A DNA stretch of 64,000 bases, taken from Flaveria trinervia. Its lineage: Eukaryota; Streptophyta; Magnoliopsida; Asterales; Asteraceae. Below the pieces are notes generated by a model, which was given only the letters and a program-made list of their open reading frames with translations, did not search any database and was not told the origin of the DNA. The stretch's first letter is position 1. Each line of letters begins with the position of its first letter. Location of the stretch: NCBI GenBank assembly GCA_025506515.1, contig CM046444.1, forward strand, positions 68,737,068-68,801,067. Reading direction: 5' to 3'. Positions 12,351-23,181 of this stretch are shown here, piece after piece. The translations under genes were made by a program, and so were the position numbers.

Positions 12351-12990
12351 ATCATACTCCAGAGCTTATTGGTAGTAAGGCTGGTGTACACGCTCATCCT
12401 AAATGCATGGACAAGAAGGGGTTTTCCCTTCCTTTCTACTCAAGGCATCTGCGACAACGTTAGCCTTGCTAGGATGGTAGCGTATTTCGCATTTGTAATC
12501 GCTTTATAGTTCTACCCATCTCCTTTGGCACATGTTCAACATTTTCTGATCAAGAATGTGTTGCAAGCTTTTATAGTTAGTGTAGATAACACACTAGTGC
12601 CATACAGGTAGTGTCTCCATATTTTTAGTGCAAAAACCACGGCTCCCAGGTAGTGTTGCAAGCTTTTATAGTTAGTGTAGATAACACACCTAGTGCCATA
12701 CAGGTAGTGTCTCCATATTTTTAGTGCAAAAACCACGGCTCCCAATTCCAAGTCATGTGTCGTGTAGTTTCTCTTATGCTTGTTCAGTAACCTTGTCGTG
12801 AGGCGTCATAATAAACCGCGAAGTCCTCAAATCCTTCTAGTAAGGCAAGGATAGGTGCACTACATAGTTCTTCTTTTAACGTCTCAAATGCCTTATTTTG
12901 TTCTTGCTCCTACACAAAGGTTGTATTCTTCTTAGTCAAGGTAGTTAGTGGCTACATGATACGCGAGAAGTCTTTGATGAATCTCTTATA
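12351..12990 (-). pseudogene. Element G RNase H, with internal tandem duplication
   Basis: RNase H would degrade the RNA strand during reverse transcription. The minus strand shows GAVVFALKIWRHYLYGTRCVIYT twice because of a 91-bp tandem duplication (12558-12648 and 12653-12744), then DYKCEIRYHPSKANVVADAL near 12500-12450, the conserved end of Ty3 RNase H. Stops and a frameshift are present. Confidence 0.8.
12558..12744. repeat. Tandem duplication of 91/92 bp in RNase H
   Basis: Bases 12558-12648 are repeated at 12653-12744 with one extra C and otherwise the same sequence. The copies are separated by 4 bp. Near identity means the event is recent relative to the decay of the element. Confidence 0.95.
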
Positions 12991-13840
12991 GTATCCTTCC
13001 AAACCAAAGAATTATCTTATCTCAGTAGGAGTTTGAGGAATCTTCCATTTCTTGATAGCCTCAATATTGGTAGGATCCACTTGAATCCCATCTTTGTTCA
13101 CTACATGCCCTAAAAATTGGATTTCACGCATCCAAAACTCGCATTTGGAGAAATTGGCAAATAGTTGCTCATTCTTGAGTAACTCAAGAATCTGTCGAAG
13201 GTGTTTCTCATGCTCTTCCTTATTACAGAAGTAGATCAAGATATCATCAATAAATACGATCACAAACTTGTCTAGATATGGGCAGCACACCTGGTTCATC
13301 AAATCCATGAATGTTGTTGGTGCATTAGTCAGTCCGAAAGGCATGACTAGGTACTCGTAATGTCCATATCTATTCCTGAAAGTCGTCTTGGGTATATCTT
13401 CTTCTCTTATCTTTAGTTGATGGTATCCTAATCTTAAGTCTACTTTAGAAAATAAGTAGCTCCCTGCAGTTGTTTGAATAGATCATCGATTCTTGGAAGA
13501 GGTTAACAATTCTTTATGGGGAGCTTATTCAATTCCTAAGAGTCAATACACGTTCACAAGGTCCCATCATTCTTTTTCATAAATAATACAGGTGCACCCC
13601 ATAGTGACACACTCGGTCAGATGAATCCCTCGTCGATCAACTCTTGAATTTGAAGCATTAGCTCTTTCATTTCAGGTGGGGCAAGTCGGTAAGATGCTTT
13701 GGCCACTCGTGTGGCACCAGGCACTAAATCTATTTGGATTCAATCTTTTGGGTTGGGGGAAGTCCTGGTAAATCATTAGGAAAGACTTCTTTGTACTCAG
13801 ACACCATAGGTATATCTTCAATTTTCTTTTCACCCCTTGG
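12991..13840 (-). pseudogene. Element G reverse transcriptase, broken
   Basis: The minus strand shows RLGYHQLKIREEDI near 13420, the conserved MPFGLTNAPTTF at 13344, the catalytic region VIVFIDDILIY near 13260-13230, then KCEFWMREIQFLGHVV near 13140-13100. The 13012-13344 part is one open stretch of 110 codons. Frameshifts lie upstream near 13350-13620 and downstream near 13010. The Asp pair of the active site (IDD) is kept. Confidence 0.88.
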
Positions 13841-14330
13841 TTTCATCATGTAGATTATAAATGCTTAGCGCCCCTTTATCATACTCCTTGTAGCTTTTAG
13901 GTGGGATATCATAGGATAGAGTGTACGGTTCCTCTTGTCGTGAACACCTAGCATCTTCCCATTGACTAAAGGTATTTAAAGTAATGCTCATTATGCTTAG
14001 CCAACCAATCCATACCAACAACTACATCGAATCCCCTAAGTTGATAGGAATCAAATTCATCTCAAATGTACTACTTTCTAGAATCAATAAGCAATCCTTG
14101 ATGACTTTATTAGTTTCTAAGAACTTACCTTCAGCTAATTCTATGGTAAACTTATTAGTCAGGATGCATGAGTTCAAGTCAATTAAAGGTCTAAAGTAGT
14201 AGAAACAAAGCTAGCAGTTGCCCCAGTATCAAACAATACAGTCGTAGGTGGTTGTTAATGAGAAACGTACCATTAACCACATGGGGTTCCTTGCGAGCGT
14301 CATTTGGGTCCATCACAAAAGCTCTTCCTC
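13841..14330 (-). pseudogene. Element G protease region, decayed
   Basis: Between the zinc knuckle and RT the minus strand carries a Ty3-type protease region. Recognisable are a flap-like hydrophobic stretch (LNSCILTNKFTIELAEGKF near 14175-14110) and the following DCLLILESSTFEMNLIPIN. The expected DTGA-type active site lies in the eroded part near 14215 and is not clearly readable. Reading frames change several times. Confidence 0.55.
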
Positions 14331-15510
14331 TGGCCCCATTAAGTCTCGCATCCTTTTCTCTTGCTAGCTTGGGGCACTTGTTCCTCATGTGCCATGGATC
14401 TCCATATTCATAATACTGCTTCCCTAACGTATAAGTACAATCCTTGATTAGGTGGTCGCTTCACTTGCACCTATAGCAAGGCATTGGGTTGCACTCTCCC
14501 TAATGGTGCAATTTGCATTTGTTGCCATAAGGGTTTGTGCCTACGTACACTTTCATACCCTTCCACCTCAATCCTCATGCTTAACACATTCACCCGATCT
14601 CCCACTTGCACCACCACTACTACCCATCACCTTCTTGACATCATCTCACTTTCTCTTCTTTTCCTAAATCCTTCCCTGCTCTGTGTAGCCCGCCCTCACT
14701 AGGTCATTAGTAAAGCTACTAGTGAAATCCACTGTGGCTTGTAAGGTTGTAGGTCTAGAAGATCAGACTATACCCTTAACCCTGGGGTGTAACCCCTAGA
14801 TGAAACGGGCTACTCCCTTGGCTTCTAGTCTCACCAAGTGTGGCACCAAACATGATAGAGCTAAGAAGCGATTGATGTACTCAGTGCGTTAGGACCTTTC
14901 TTCTCCAAGCTCGGGAATTTAGACTCCAGTTTATGTAGTTGATTGATTGGGTAGTATTTGTTAATCATCAAGTCCCTAATTCGGTCCAACTCATACGATT
15001 AGTAGTGTTTCCTCGATGAGGCTGAAACAGTATTCCACTATTCTAGTGCTGATCCCTTGAGTGATTGGGTTGCAAACCTCACCATGTGCTCTATCTCAGA
15101 TTCATTTATGTCGAGTAATACCTCTATCTCATCAAACCAGTGATATGTTTTGATAGCACCGAAGGTGCTGTAGAAGTCTTTGGGTTTGCAAGCCATCAAT
15201 GTCTTGTATAAGCACCCATTTCGGATGTCTTTAGTATCCTCCAGGTGGGCTTCACCTATTCCAGGTTGTCCCATTCCAGTAGCGTTATCCTAATCTGCAT
15301 TAATCTAGGCAATAATAGTAAGGATGACATTGGCAATCTACTACGCTACCATATTTGCAATTCTAACATCACTATCCGGGTTGTTGTTTACTGGTGGGGT
15401 AGGTGGTCGATCCCACGTTTGTCAGGGCTCCTCGTGTGGGCCTCTGCCAGTTCCTTTTCTTCTCGCGTGAGCTCCTCTCCTTGGCGACAATTGGTTTTGA
15501 ACACAGACAA
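14331..15510 (-). pseudogene. Element G gag, decayed
   Basis: This is a retrotransposon Gag domain. The minus strand shows LMACKPKDFYSTFGAIKTYHWFDEIEV (from about 15205), then HMVRFATQSLKGSALEWWNT near 15080-15030, as in plant Ty3 Gags. A knuckle-like segment CYRCK..DHLIKDC lies near 14480-14440, with a stop inside it, and a second Cys/His part WHMRNKCPK near 14390. Frames are broken at many points between 14500 and 15030. The start is not defined. Confidence 0.75.
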
Positions 15511-15829
15511 CTCATTTAGCATCATATAATTTAGTTTCAATCATCCCCTTCACATCAATCACCCTTAGGATCGCGCCAATAGTTACATGAAAATCATGAT
15601 ATATGAACAACATGACACAAGTGATAGTTTGCCAAAACAACATAGGGTAGATATTATTGGGGTAACAAAATCTTCTTCCCCACTTTGTGGAGTTGCACAT
15701 TCCATACCAAATTACCTTGCAAGTTAGCATTAGATAGCAATAGTTTCTTAAATAATTCACAATAGCATCAATCATAGATATTAAAACAAAATAAAATGTA
15801 TGTCATGGTTCACAATTTGGAAGGTGCCA
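15511..15829. other. Unassigned stretch right of element G gag
   Basis: Probably the former leader of element G. I see no LTR, no convincing ORF and no clear primer site; a GGCGCGATCC on the minus strand near 15575 is only suggestive. Confidence 0.4.
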
Positions 15830-16911
15830 TCACCCCCATAAATAGTTAGTAATAGTATCTGAAATAACTAGAATTGTTTCCTTCAAATAGCTTGAAAGAC
15901 ATATGTGAATCCAAGGATCGCAATCAGAAATTATCAGCGTCGGTTGAAATCAAGTCAACGTTTGCGGAATATACGTTGGCTTGGTTTAATTGTTTGTATT
16001 AGATCTCAATATCAATAAGATATAAGAACACAATGAAAGAAATCACAATTAATGAATGAACAAATATTAAATTCAAAGGTATTTCATTAAAACATGTTAT
16101 TAATTACAAATAAATGATAAACGGATGATATTGAATTTTGTGTTTGATGATGTGACGGCTGCTAGGTTTGGTTATGTGATTTGATGTGATGTTTTTCTGT
16201 TGTGGAATCGTCGTATTGCAGTCGCCATCCTTGATTTGAAACCTAGGATCCATATTTATAGACAATAATGTTTCTGTTAAGGAAACACCGGATCTCTTGT
16301 GAATTGAAATTGATTTAGTTAAGGAATCATCGGATCTCTAGGGATTCACATAACTGACTTGTTGACTTGTAGACTTGTAACACCTGTATCATTTGAATAC
16401 AAGTGTTTGTACTCTATAGGAATATTTCCTTTCGTAGATACTTGTTCTTCCGCAGGAGTCTTGTTCTTTCGTAGGAAACTTGTTCTTCCGTAGGAGACTT
16501 GTTCTTCCACATGAGTCTTGTTCTTCCACATGAGTCTTGTTCTTCCGTAGGAACTTGTTCTTCCGTAGGAGACTTGTTCTTTCGAAGCACTTGTTCCTCA
16601 AATCTAGATGTTCATCTGCAGAAGATCTTCGGACGTAATTTTACTTGCAAGAAATATATCTACGGAAAAACAAAATGTTCATCCGTAGATGTTTCTCACA
16701 CTTGGTCAATTTTAAGAGATTTACCAATTCTAATGTTTTGCTTGCAAACATAGATAAATCAACATACATATATATGGGTTAACCTATACATTTAATGCAT
16801 ACACAATAATGAATTACAAATGTTCATTACACATATTAATTCAAGTACTAAGCCTATACAAAATGGACTAGATGTACTGATCCTAGACCTAACAACATAC
16901 ATCCCAAACAT
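15830..16911 (-). repeat. Region F: LTR-like block, minus orientation
   Basis: The block has LTR-like traits on the minus strand: a TATA-like CTATAAATA near 16255, a repeat-rich upstream part (16430-16600) and a possible start TGTTTGGGATG at about 16911 preceded by the purine-rich AGGAGAAGAA. No second copy is in the window, so the limits and the identification are weak. Confidence 0.35.
16432..16605. repeat. Minisatellite of about 17-21 bp units
   Basis: Eight or nine imperfect copies of a unit like CTTGTTCTTCCGTAGGAGA run head to tail, with variants (CACATGAG, TCGAAGCA). It gives spurious repeat ORFs on both strands. It lies in the upstream part of LTR-like block F. Confidence 0.9.
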
Positions 16912-17986
16912 TCTTCTCCTAGCCCTCACAAACACTTCTTCTTCAACCATCCTAGTTACCTAGAGTTCTTCTTTTATTCTTCCTACTCCAATCGTTGGAG
17001 CCTATGCGATGCCATCATGGCCTAGAATTGGGCGGACTAAGAAGTCCGTGTAGCATGCTGAAGTGCTAGTTCATGAGGTAGAACAGTCCTCACAATTTCA
17101 TCAAGTGTAGCATCAAAGGGCCCTATGTCGCTTGCTTGGTGGCTAGATTGGGAGTATGGGTCACTAGCTGGTACACTTGGGCCATCATACATGTTGTGCC
17201 TCTGTGGCATCTAGTACTCAATGTGTGGGAGGTGTTGAAGTGGGTCAAACATCAGAGGTGCAGGTGTTGGATTTCTAGCAGGTGAAGGAGGAGGTGGCAT
17301 CCAGAAGGAGACTGATGGTCCCGACCTAGCACTTTTGTGTGATGGGTATTAAACGTGCACCCGTATCCCCGATAGGTGGGATAGGTGAGAGTAGGAGCTA
17401 CGACATGAGGTGAACGGGAGCGCGTTTAGCTCCTGGCCGTGAACATCGAAAAAGAGTCTTCTGATGGCTCTGAGTCATCAAAGGTTGCAGACAGAAATCC
17501 AGGGTGTCCACATCTCTTGAGGTAAGCCTCATACTCAATGCAAGGAATGGTCTTCTTCATGCTCCCGACCGACGGAATCTCGTTAACGGGGTGAGATGGG
17601 GCCTTACCTTTTCCGGCCAATGTCTCGGATAACATGTAAAATCCATGAGTAATTTGGTCTCTCATAGCTCATGATAGTAATACTATAGGTAATAATAGTA
17701 GTACTTATAGTTGTAATGATAGTAGTACCATTAATCAATAGTATGAGTAATAGTATCAGAAACCCCTTAGACTACTCCAAGAAATACTTCTTAAATTAGA
17801 AGTTTTGAAAAGGAAAGGTCCAATCATCATCTAAAGGTCCGTGCTGGAATTTACACATCCGATAAATTAATGATTACGTTGATTAAGTGTAATCATCAAT
17901 TTATCCAACATGATCATCCCAACATTTTCCCCACAAGGACGGTCCTTAGGTATCATAGTTCTAGCCTAGGGTCTACTATGGTATTC
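16912..17986 (-). pseudogene. Region F: uncharacterised coding remnant
   Basis: I do not recognise this. On the minus strand there are stretches with protein-like composition: an 80-codon ORF at 17426-17665 (begins MRDQITHGFYMLSETLAGKG, rich in Ser, Glu and Phe at the end) and, after a break, a stretch around 17040-17220 with MYDGPSVPASDP and DEIVRTVLPHELALQHA ending in a stop. Pro-rich sequence joins them (17270-17310). It could be the tail of a Gag or additional ORF of the element that owns LTR-like block F. Element C is inserted at its right edge, so the rest may continue at 23895. Confidence 0.3.
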
Positions 17987-18671
17987 TGTTAGGACTACAT
18001 ACATATGGATTACTAACTGATTCGGCGTTTATACCGGATCAAATAGTGCAGAATTCTATTTGATTGGCGATCCAAACAGTGAGAATGATAACCCGATCGA
18101 TATAAGATTGAACTAAATGTTAAGAACGTGTAGGAATCGATCAGGAACGTACTATGAACTTGGACAGGCTATTTGGGACGTTCTGGACTGCTAGGGTTTA
18201 TGTGTATGGGTAATATTTCTCAAAGTGTTTTGTTTTTCCACCAATTAGGTGGTATTTATAGGTAAGTAGTTTCCATTCGTATGACTGAATAATGCGATTG
18301 ATCTATACGCACAACTGAAGGTTCAGTCATGCGACTGAGTCAATCTTATATCTCAATCATACCACTGATCCAGTCTCGTGGTTTAGTGGTGCGACTGGTC
18401 CATAAGCACGATATATTCACGCGTATGGTCCATAAGTATGGGCCATTAGCATGAATACTCATCCGACTAGGTGAACATATTACTCAATCATTATTGATTT
18501 AGAATTGTGTACAACAACCTCAAACCTATATAAGAAGTTCATATATATGAATTAAAGATAAGTAAACATCAGATCATAAATCATATTTCATTACTTCATC
18601 ACATTACACATATGTAAGAAATGAAAGACTTTTACATTTAAGCACATAAACTAGGAACACATGTATATACA
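17987..18671 (-). repeat. 3' LTR of element C
   Basis: The plus strand runs from TGTTAGGACT to ATGTATATACA, 685 bp, preceded by the target duplication TATTC. A TATA box lies at 18253-18260 (minus). Motifs of the CAGTCG...CGACTG type lie at about 18270-18480. Confidence 0.92.
18253..18260 (-). promoter_or_regulatory. TATA box in 3' LTR of element C
   Basis: The minus strand reads TATAAATA, matching the position of the TATA box in the B2 LTR (25064-25071). In the 5' LTR of C the same place reads CAATAAATA (near 23446-23454), a weaker box. Confidence 0.6.
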
Positions 18672-18690
18672 AACTCCCCTTTGGACCTAG
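18672..18690 (-). other. Polypurine tract of element C
   Basis: The minus strand reads CCAAAGGGGAGTT directly before the LTR start TGTATATACATG. It fixes the inner edge of the 3' LTR and the direction of the element. Confidence 0.8.
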
Positions 18691-21600
18691 TTTAATCTAT
18701 CATCTAACATTCTTCACATGTTCTTGGAAGTTCTTGTACTTCTCTTTTCTTGTGACTTCTGCATGTATGTCGAAAGCAAAGTTGAGCCTTATAACATGTT
18801 AAAATTGAAGAGCTTGTACAATGTCCTGCGTGTCATAGAATAGTGGTCACTTGTATAAAGTATAGACATCTTCAGCTGACAAGTTAGTGAGCCACATTGG
18901 GTCGAATATCCCGATTGTCTCTATTTCCTATCTCTGTTCAAAACTATGACCGCTTCCCCTGTACTCCAGTCATAATACCACCATTTGAAGTGTGGAGTGA
19001 AATCTTGAGGCATTTCCCATATGAGAATCTTGGACATTGTGCGCGAAGGACTCCACTTCAGCACTACTTAAGGCTTTCAAGATATAGGGTCAACTTCAGA
19101 CTTATTAATGAACCTCTTAGGTTGTTGAGGTCTGAAGTTTACCCATCTGGTGTGGTATTCCTTCTTCAATGCAGCCTCAAACCAACCTAACATCTTTCTT
19201 GGATTAGCATACAACAGATCTAAGCATGCTAGTCAGTTGAGCTCAAAACCAGGAAGAGTCTTCGGATCATGAGGATATCTGAAGTACTCAATCCCCTTTT
19301 CCCTTTTCACAGCATAAACATCCAAATCTTCAAAATATGCACACACTATAATCTTGTCTGACATTTTCTGATGTCATTTGACTCGATAAAGCTTGGTGTA
19401 AGCATTTTACTTTGGAGGCACGCTTTGGGCTTTCATCTCAGCAAAACAAGCTGCCCATTCAGCTTTCTTGAAATCAACATTAGCATCCGAAGCTTGGGCT
19501 GTGCTTTCTTCTTTCTTTTTTTCTTTCTCTTTTTCTTTCTCCATTTCATCCAACTTCTCAAAAGTAACTGCCAAATGTTTCACCCAAATTGGGGATAACA
19601 TGTCCTTCCGAGTCAGTGTATTGTGGATAGTGTTTCGCGGTGACACCCTCTATCTCGATTTCATCCACGTCTTTTAGCTCATCATCACTCATAACGTCAA
19701 CTTCTGGAGCATCTTTGACAAGCTCTTCAGGATTTAGTCTGAATATTTCAACGTGCTGCTCGTCTATTAGATCATGTATAATCTCTCCTTCCTTTGGTGT
19801 GTAGCTCACAGATCTTCTAACAATCCCTTGCAAGTCTAGAATCATGGTAAGTTGAGTCTTAACTTGCAGAAGGGGAGCAACATCATATTCATCTATCTGT
19901 TGAGCTTTATTTGTTTGATTAAACATTAATCACATCAGACATAAATCATTAATCAAGACATTTAAGCATCAATAATCATTAATTACATCAATGTAATACA
20001 TAATTCAATTAAAAGAGTTTCAAATACAAAAAACATCTAATCATTACTTTTGCCTTGGTCAAAAGTATCTTCAGCTTGAGGAGCTGAGGACGAGGCTCCT
20101 TGATCTTGATTTCTTTTGGCCCGCCTCTCCTTAACCAATAGATTAGAGGCTGACGCAGATGCATCACCTTCTCGATCATCGTCTTCGTTATCATCTACTT
20201 CCTTTCCTTTTCCACTTCCTCCCACTCCCTCATCATCACCATTATCTTCATCATATTCATCTTCATCCTCCTCCTCATCATCATCATCCTTGATCTTTAA
20301 CGGTCCACTCTTTGACCGTTTAAGCTTTATCAAGATCTTCTTATTCTTCTTGTCAAGTTCTTCAATTCGCTTTACCGACGCCAACACCAGCTCGTTTTGA
20401 CTTGTCAGTACGTGGTAGGCTCGTCCTAATGCTCTCTCATACTAAGCGTTCTTCTCACTCAGCTGAGCGATTTGCTTCGCTTGACCAGTATTCACCGCCA
20501 TTAGCTGGTTGATCTGAGTGGCCTCAGATCATCAGTAGCAATAAGCTTTAGCACCATCCTGTTCAGGCAAGCCAGCTGCTCCTCCAACCCGACCATAGGT
20601 AGGGTAGGTCCGGGTGTAAATGTGGATTGGGTGAGGGGACAAGCTTGGTGAGTGGTTGTGGTAGTGGTGAAGATAGGAGGAAGGATGGGAATGGATTGTG
20701 TAGTAGGTGTATGAGTGGTAGATGGAGTGGTGGCTATGGTAGTGGGTGTGGTAGTGGTGGTGGTTGTGGCTATGGAAGTGGTGCTAGTGGGTGTGGTAGT
20801 GGTGGTAGTAGCAGAGGATGTGATCAAAGTAAACCTTGGCCTCTTACTCTTTTCCCATAAGGATAGGCCATCCTCTTCTTCCTGGAGCACTTGGAGACAG
20901 AGGCTCCCCCTGAGCCGTGTTGTTGGTCTGGGGTGTAAGTAGGATTAGTAACATCTGTAGCATCACCCTTCGACCCAGCCTGGCGTCCTCTAACCGTCTC
21001 TTTCCCTTTGTTGGTGGCAACAACCATGCTCCCGACAGTCTTACCAGTGGCTCATCATCAGACTCTTCCTCTTCATAAAGCAGGAAGTCTTGGAGGAAGC
21101 CAACCTTCTCTGTTCCACCAGGTGCCTCACCACCTTGACCATCATCATGGTCGTCATCATCGTCGTCTTCTTCATCAGTGGGTAGCTCAATTAGCTCATC
21201 ATCTAAGTCACTATCAACATGAAGCCACTTCTTATGAGAGGGTGCCACATAATCTTCGCTAGCCAAATGCCCGAACAATCTCTTGACCAGGGTTGCTTCC
21301 CCCGGTACACCTTTAGCCGACCTAAAGTCGTGTCATCCATCTCCTCCAGAATCACAGCATCATCTTTCTCCTTTGGTCCTTAGCCTCGATGTTCTCAATC
21401 ATGTAGGAGAACAACATGTGAGCGAAACTGAACGGGTGGTTCAACACCAGAGCAACATATGCATTATGGATTTAATCTGACATCTCGTCGAATCTTCCTC
21501 TCCTTGATGCTATGCACTTGAGAATGACATGTGCTAAGTACTTGAATTGGGGGCACAAGTTGCTCTAGTTGAGCACACTTGCGTTGATGTCCCCAGTGTA

Positions 21601-21932
21601 CTTCATCCATAGATAGTATCCCCAAACGGTCAGAGGATGTAGGTTGGTTGGGTGGGCATCATCGTCACCCAGATCCAGGACTCACCTTAGATCGTCTGTA
21701 GTAATACTGATCTCCTGTCGAAAAATCATGCTCAAATACTATGAGGCTCAGTGGACCTATCAACTGTAGCACCTTCAAAAAAGGTCTGCTATAATGATCT
21801 GTATGATGTGCAGGGAGTAGATATGGCCTTGAAGATCCTCGATCTCCTCAAAAAGGCGATGATCCCAGCAAACTCAGAAGCATTCCAAGTAGTAGCATCT
21901 AAGTGAGCACAGATATTGTGCTTGGTGCTCAT
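18690..21932 (-). pseudogene. Additional ORF (aORF) of element C, decayed
   Basis: The start chosen is the minus-strand ATG at 21932 (MSTKHNICAHLDATTWN), which aligns with the aORF starts of D (49887) and E (62241): all share HN, then A-x-L, then F about ten residues on, then I-x-F. A second shared block (PQFKYLAHVILKCIASRRGR, then FDEM) lies near 21560-21490. Further on come an acidic stretch (21140-21220), a Thr-rich stretch (20690-20800), a coiled-coil-like Lys/Glu part (20470-20300), an Asp/Glu run, and Lys/Glu repeats near 19500. Several stops and frameshifts break it. Function unknown. Confidence 0.7.
20690..20810. repeat. Low-complexity GTG/GTA-rich stretch
   Basis: Irregular short repeats of GTGGT and GTAGT on the plus strand encode a Thr-rich stretch of the aORF on the minus strand (19 of 30 residues Thr around the core). 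Plus-strand ORFs here are shadows. Confidence 0.8.
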
Positions 21933-23167
21933 CGTTCATCTATCAGCTTGTTGCTACAAAACAAGAAACATATGCATTAGATTTATGCATAATAGAAGAT
22001 AGTTGGAACTTAAGCTATTTTGATCATACTTGTTCAGTTGTGTGGCTGAACCATACGACTGAGTTTTAGTCGTACGATTGAGTTTTAGTTGTACGATTGA
22101 GTTTAGCCGTACGATTGAGCCTGCGGCTGAGTTCAGTCGTGCGATTAAGTGGTCTATTTTAGGGTTTAGTCTCGGGTTATAATCGGTCCTTTTAGATATG
22201 ATTAAGATGTTCATTTGGATCAATTTCAGTCGCCCAGTACCTGTAGATGAGTATAACACATGTTAGAATCACAATTAGCATGTAAGATAAATCAAACGAA
22301 ATTTTGGCAGAGTATGCGTGTAAGGGCGATTTCAGAGGACTTTGAAGGGTGGTAAGGGTTACGATCGACTGACCCCCTTATTATACTATTTTAAATTTAG
22401 TCATGCGAATGGACCGATACTTATGCTTCAGTGGTGCGACTGAGCCCAAACTCATGCTTTAGTCATGCAAATGAGCCCATACTCATGCTTTAGTCATGCG
22501 ACTGGGGTTCAGTCGTGCGACTGGCTCATACTCCTTCATCCATTCATACGATTGGTTCAGTCTTGTAGTCCAATCGCATGGTTTTCCCATACCTCATGGT
22601 CCAATCGAGTGACTGGCTCATACTTATGGTTCAGTCATGCGATTGGCTCATCCTTATGATTCAATCGTACGATTGGCTCATACTTATGAGCTCGAACTCA
22701 TACACTTTCAAACACTTAGAATTTTTCACTTTTGATATAACATTATGACTTTTAACACCATTTGATCACCTCACACGTGATCCTTTTAGTTTGGAACCGA
22801 TTGGTCACCTCAGACATGACCCCTTTTAGTGAGTGATTCATAGAATTTGTCTAGTTGAATGGTAAGACATCTCCACTACAAAAGAATAGAAAACTGAAAA
22901 CAACTTTGAAATTTAAAAGAAAAACAAGACATATTTTTGTTGTTTTGGGTTTGAGGAGAACAACTTCAAGTTAATTTTATCATTTCTGGAAAACTTCATT
23001 ATTGAATCATACAGGTAAATCATAATCTGTCGTATAGTAAAAATTGAAACTTTAAGGCCAGAAAACGTTGAAAACACCTTTTGAAGCAAACATGGTGACT
23101 CTTTTGATTAAAACATAGGTTTTTGACAACAAACCTAATTGAATCAAACGCAAAATCAAGAGCCAAA
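21933..23167 (-). other. Leader of element C with repeated motif blocks
   Basis: This lies between the primer site and the aORF start and has no convincing coding sequence. Two blocks (22025-22145 and 22395-22695) are filled with variants of CAGTCGTGCGACTGG, the same motif as in the LTRs. Just before the aORF ATG the minus strand reads TTTCTTGTTTTGTAG, which has the form of a plant splice acceptor. Confidence 0.7.
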
Positions 23168-23179
23168 GCTTTGATACCA
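23168..23179 (-). other. Primer binding site of element C
   Basis: The minus strand reads TGGTATCAAAGC, one base from the Met-tRNA copia site, two bases inside the 5' LTR. Confidence 0.85.
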
Positions 23180-23181
23180 CT

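Larger units (their letters stand above)
9157..15600 (-). mobile_element. Element G: Ty3/gypsy retrotransposon, 5' LTR not found
   Basis: Minus-strand order from right to left is gag, zinc knuckle, protease, RT, RNase H, integrase, LTR. RT before integrase is the Ty3/gypsy order. One LTR is present (9157-10948), but no second copy is seen to the right of gag, so the 5' end is lost or badly decayed and the right limit is approximate. Integrase style and a decayed C-terminal region of chromodomain type suggest a chromovirus (Tekay-like) lineage; that is an inference. Stops and frameshifts are numerous. Confidence 0.85.

Noticed and set aside
15566..15585. Primer binding site for element G (minus GGCGCGATCC)
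   Set aside because: No LTR edge lies next to it and the match to a tRNA end is too short to support.
16346..16601. Minus-strand ORFs with repeated KNKTHVEEQ-like units
   Set aside because: They come from the 17-21 bp minisatellite being read through; no start context and no protein family.
16432..16605. Repeat array considered as CRISPR-like
   Set aside because: Units are contiguous and imperfect with no unique spacers, and the context is a plant retrotransposon.
20116..20400. Ser-rich plus-strand ORF of 94 codons
   Set aside because: It is the antisense of the Asp/Glu-rich part of the element C aORF; the TCATCATCC repeats create it.
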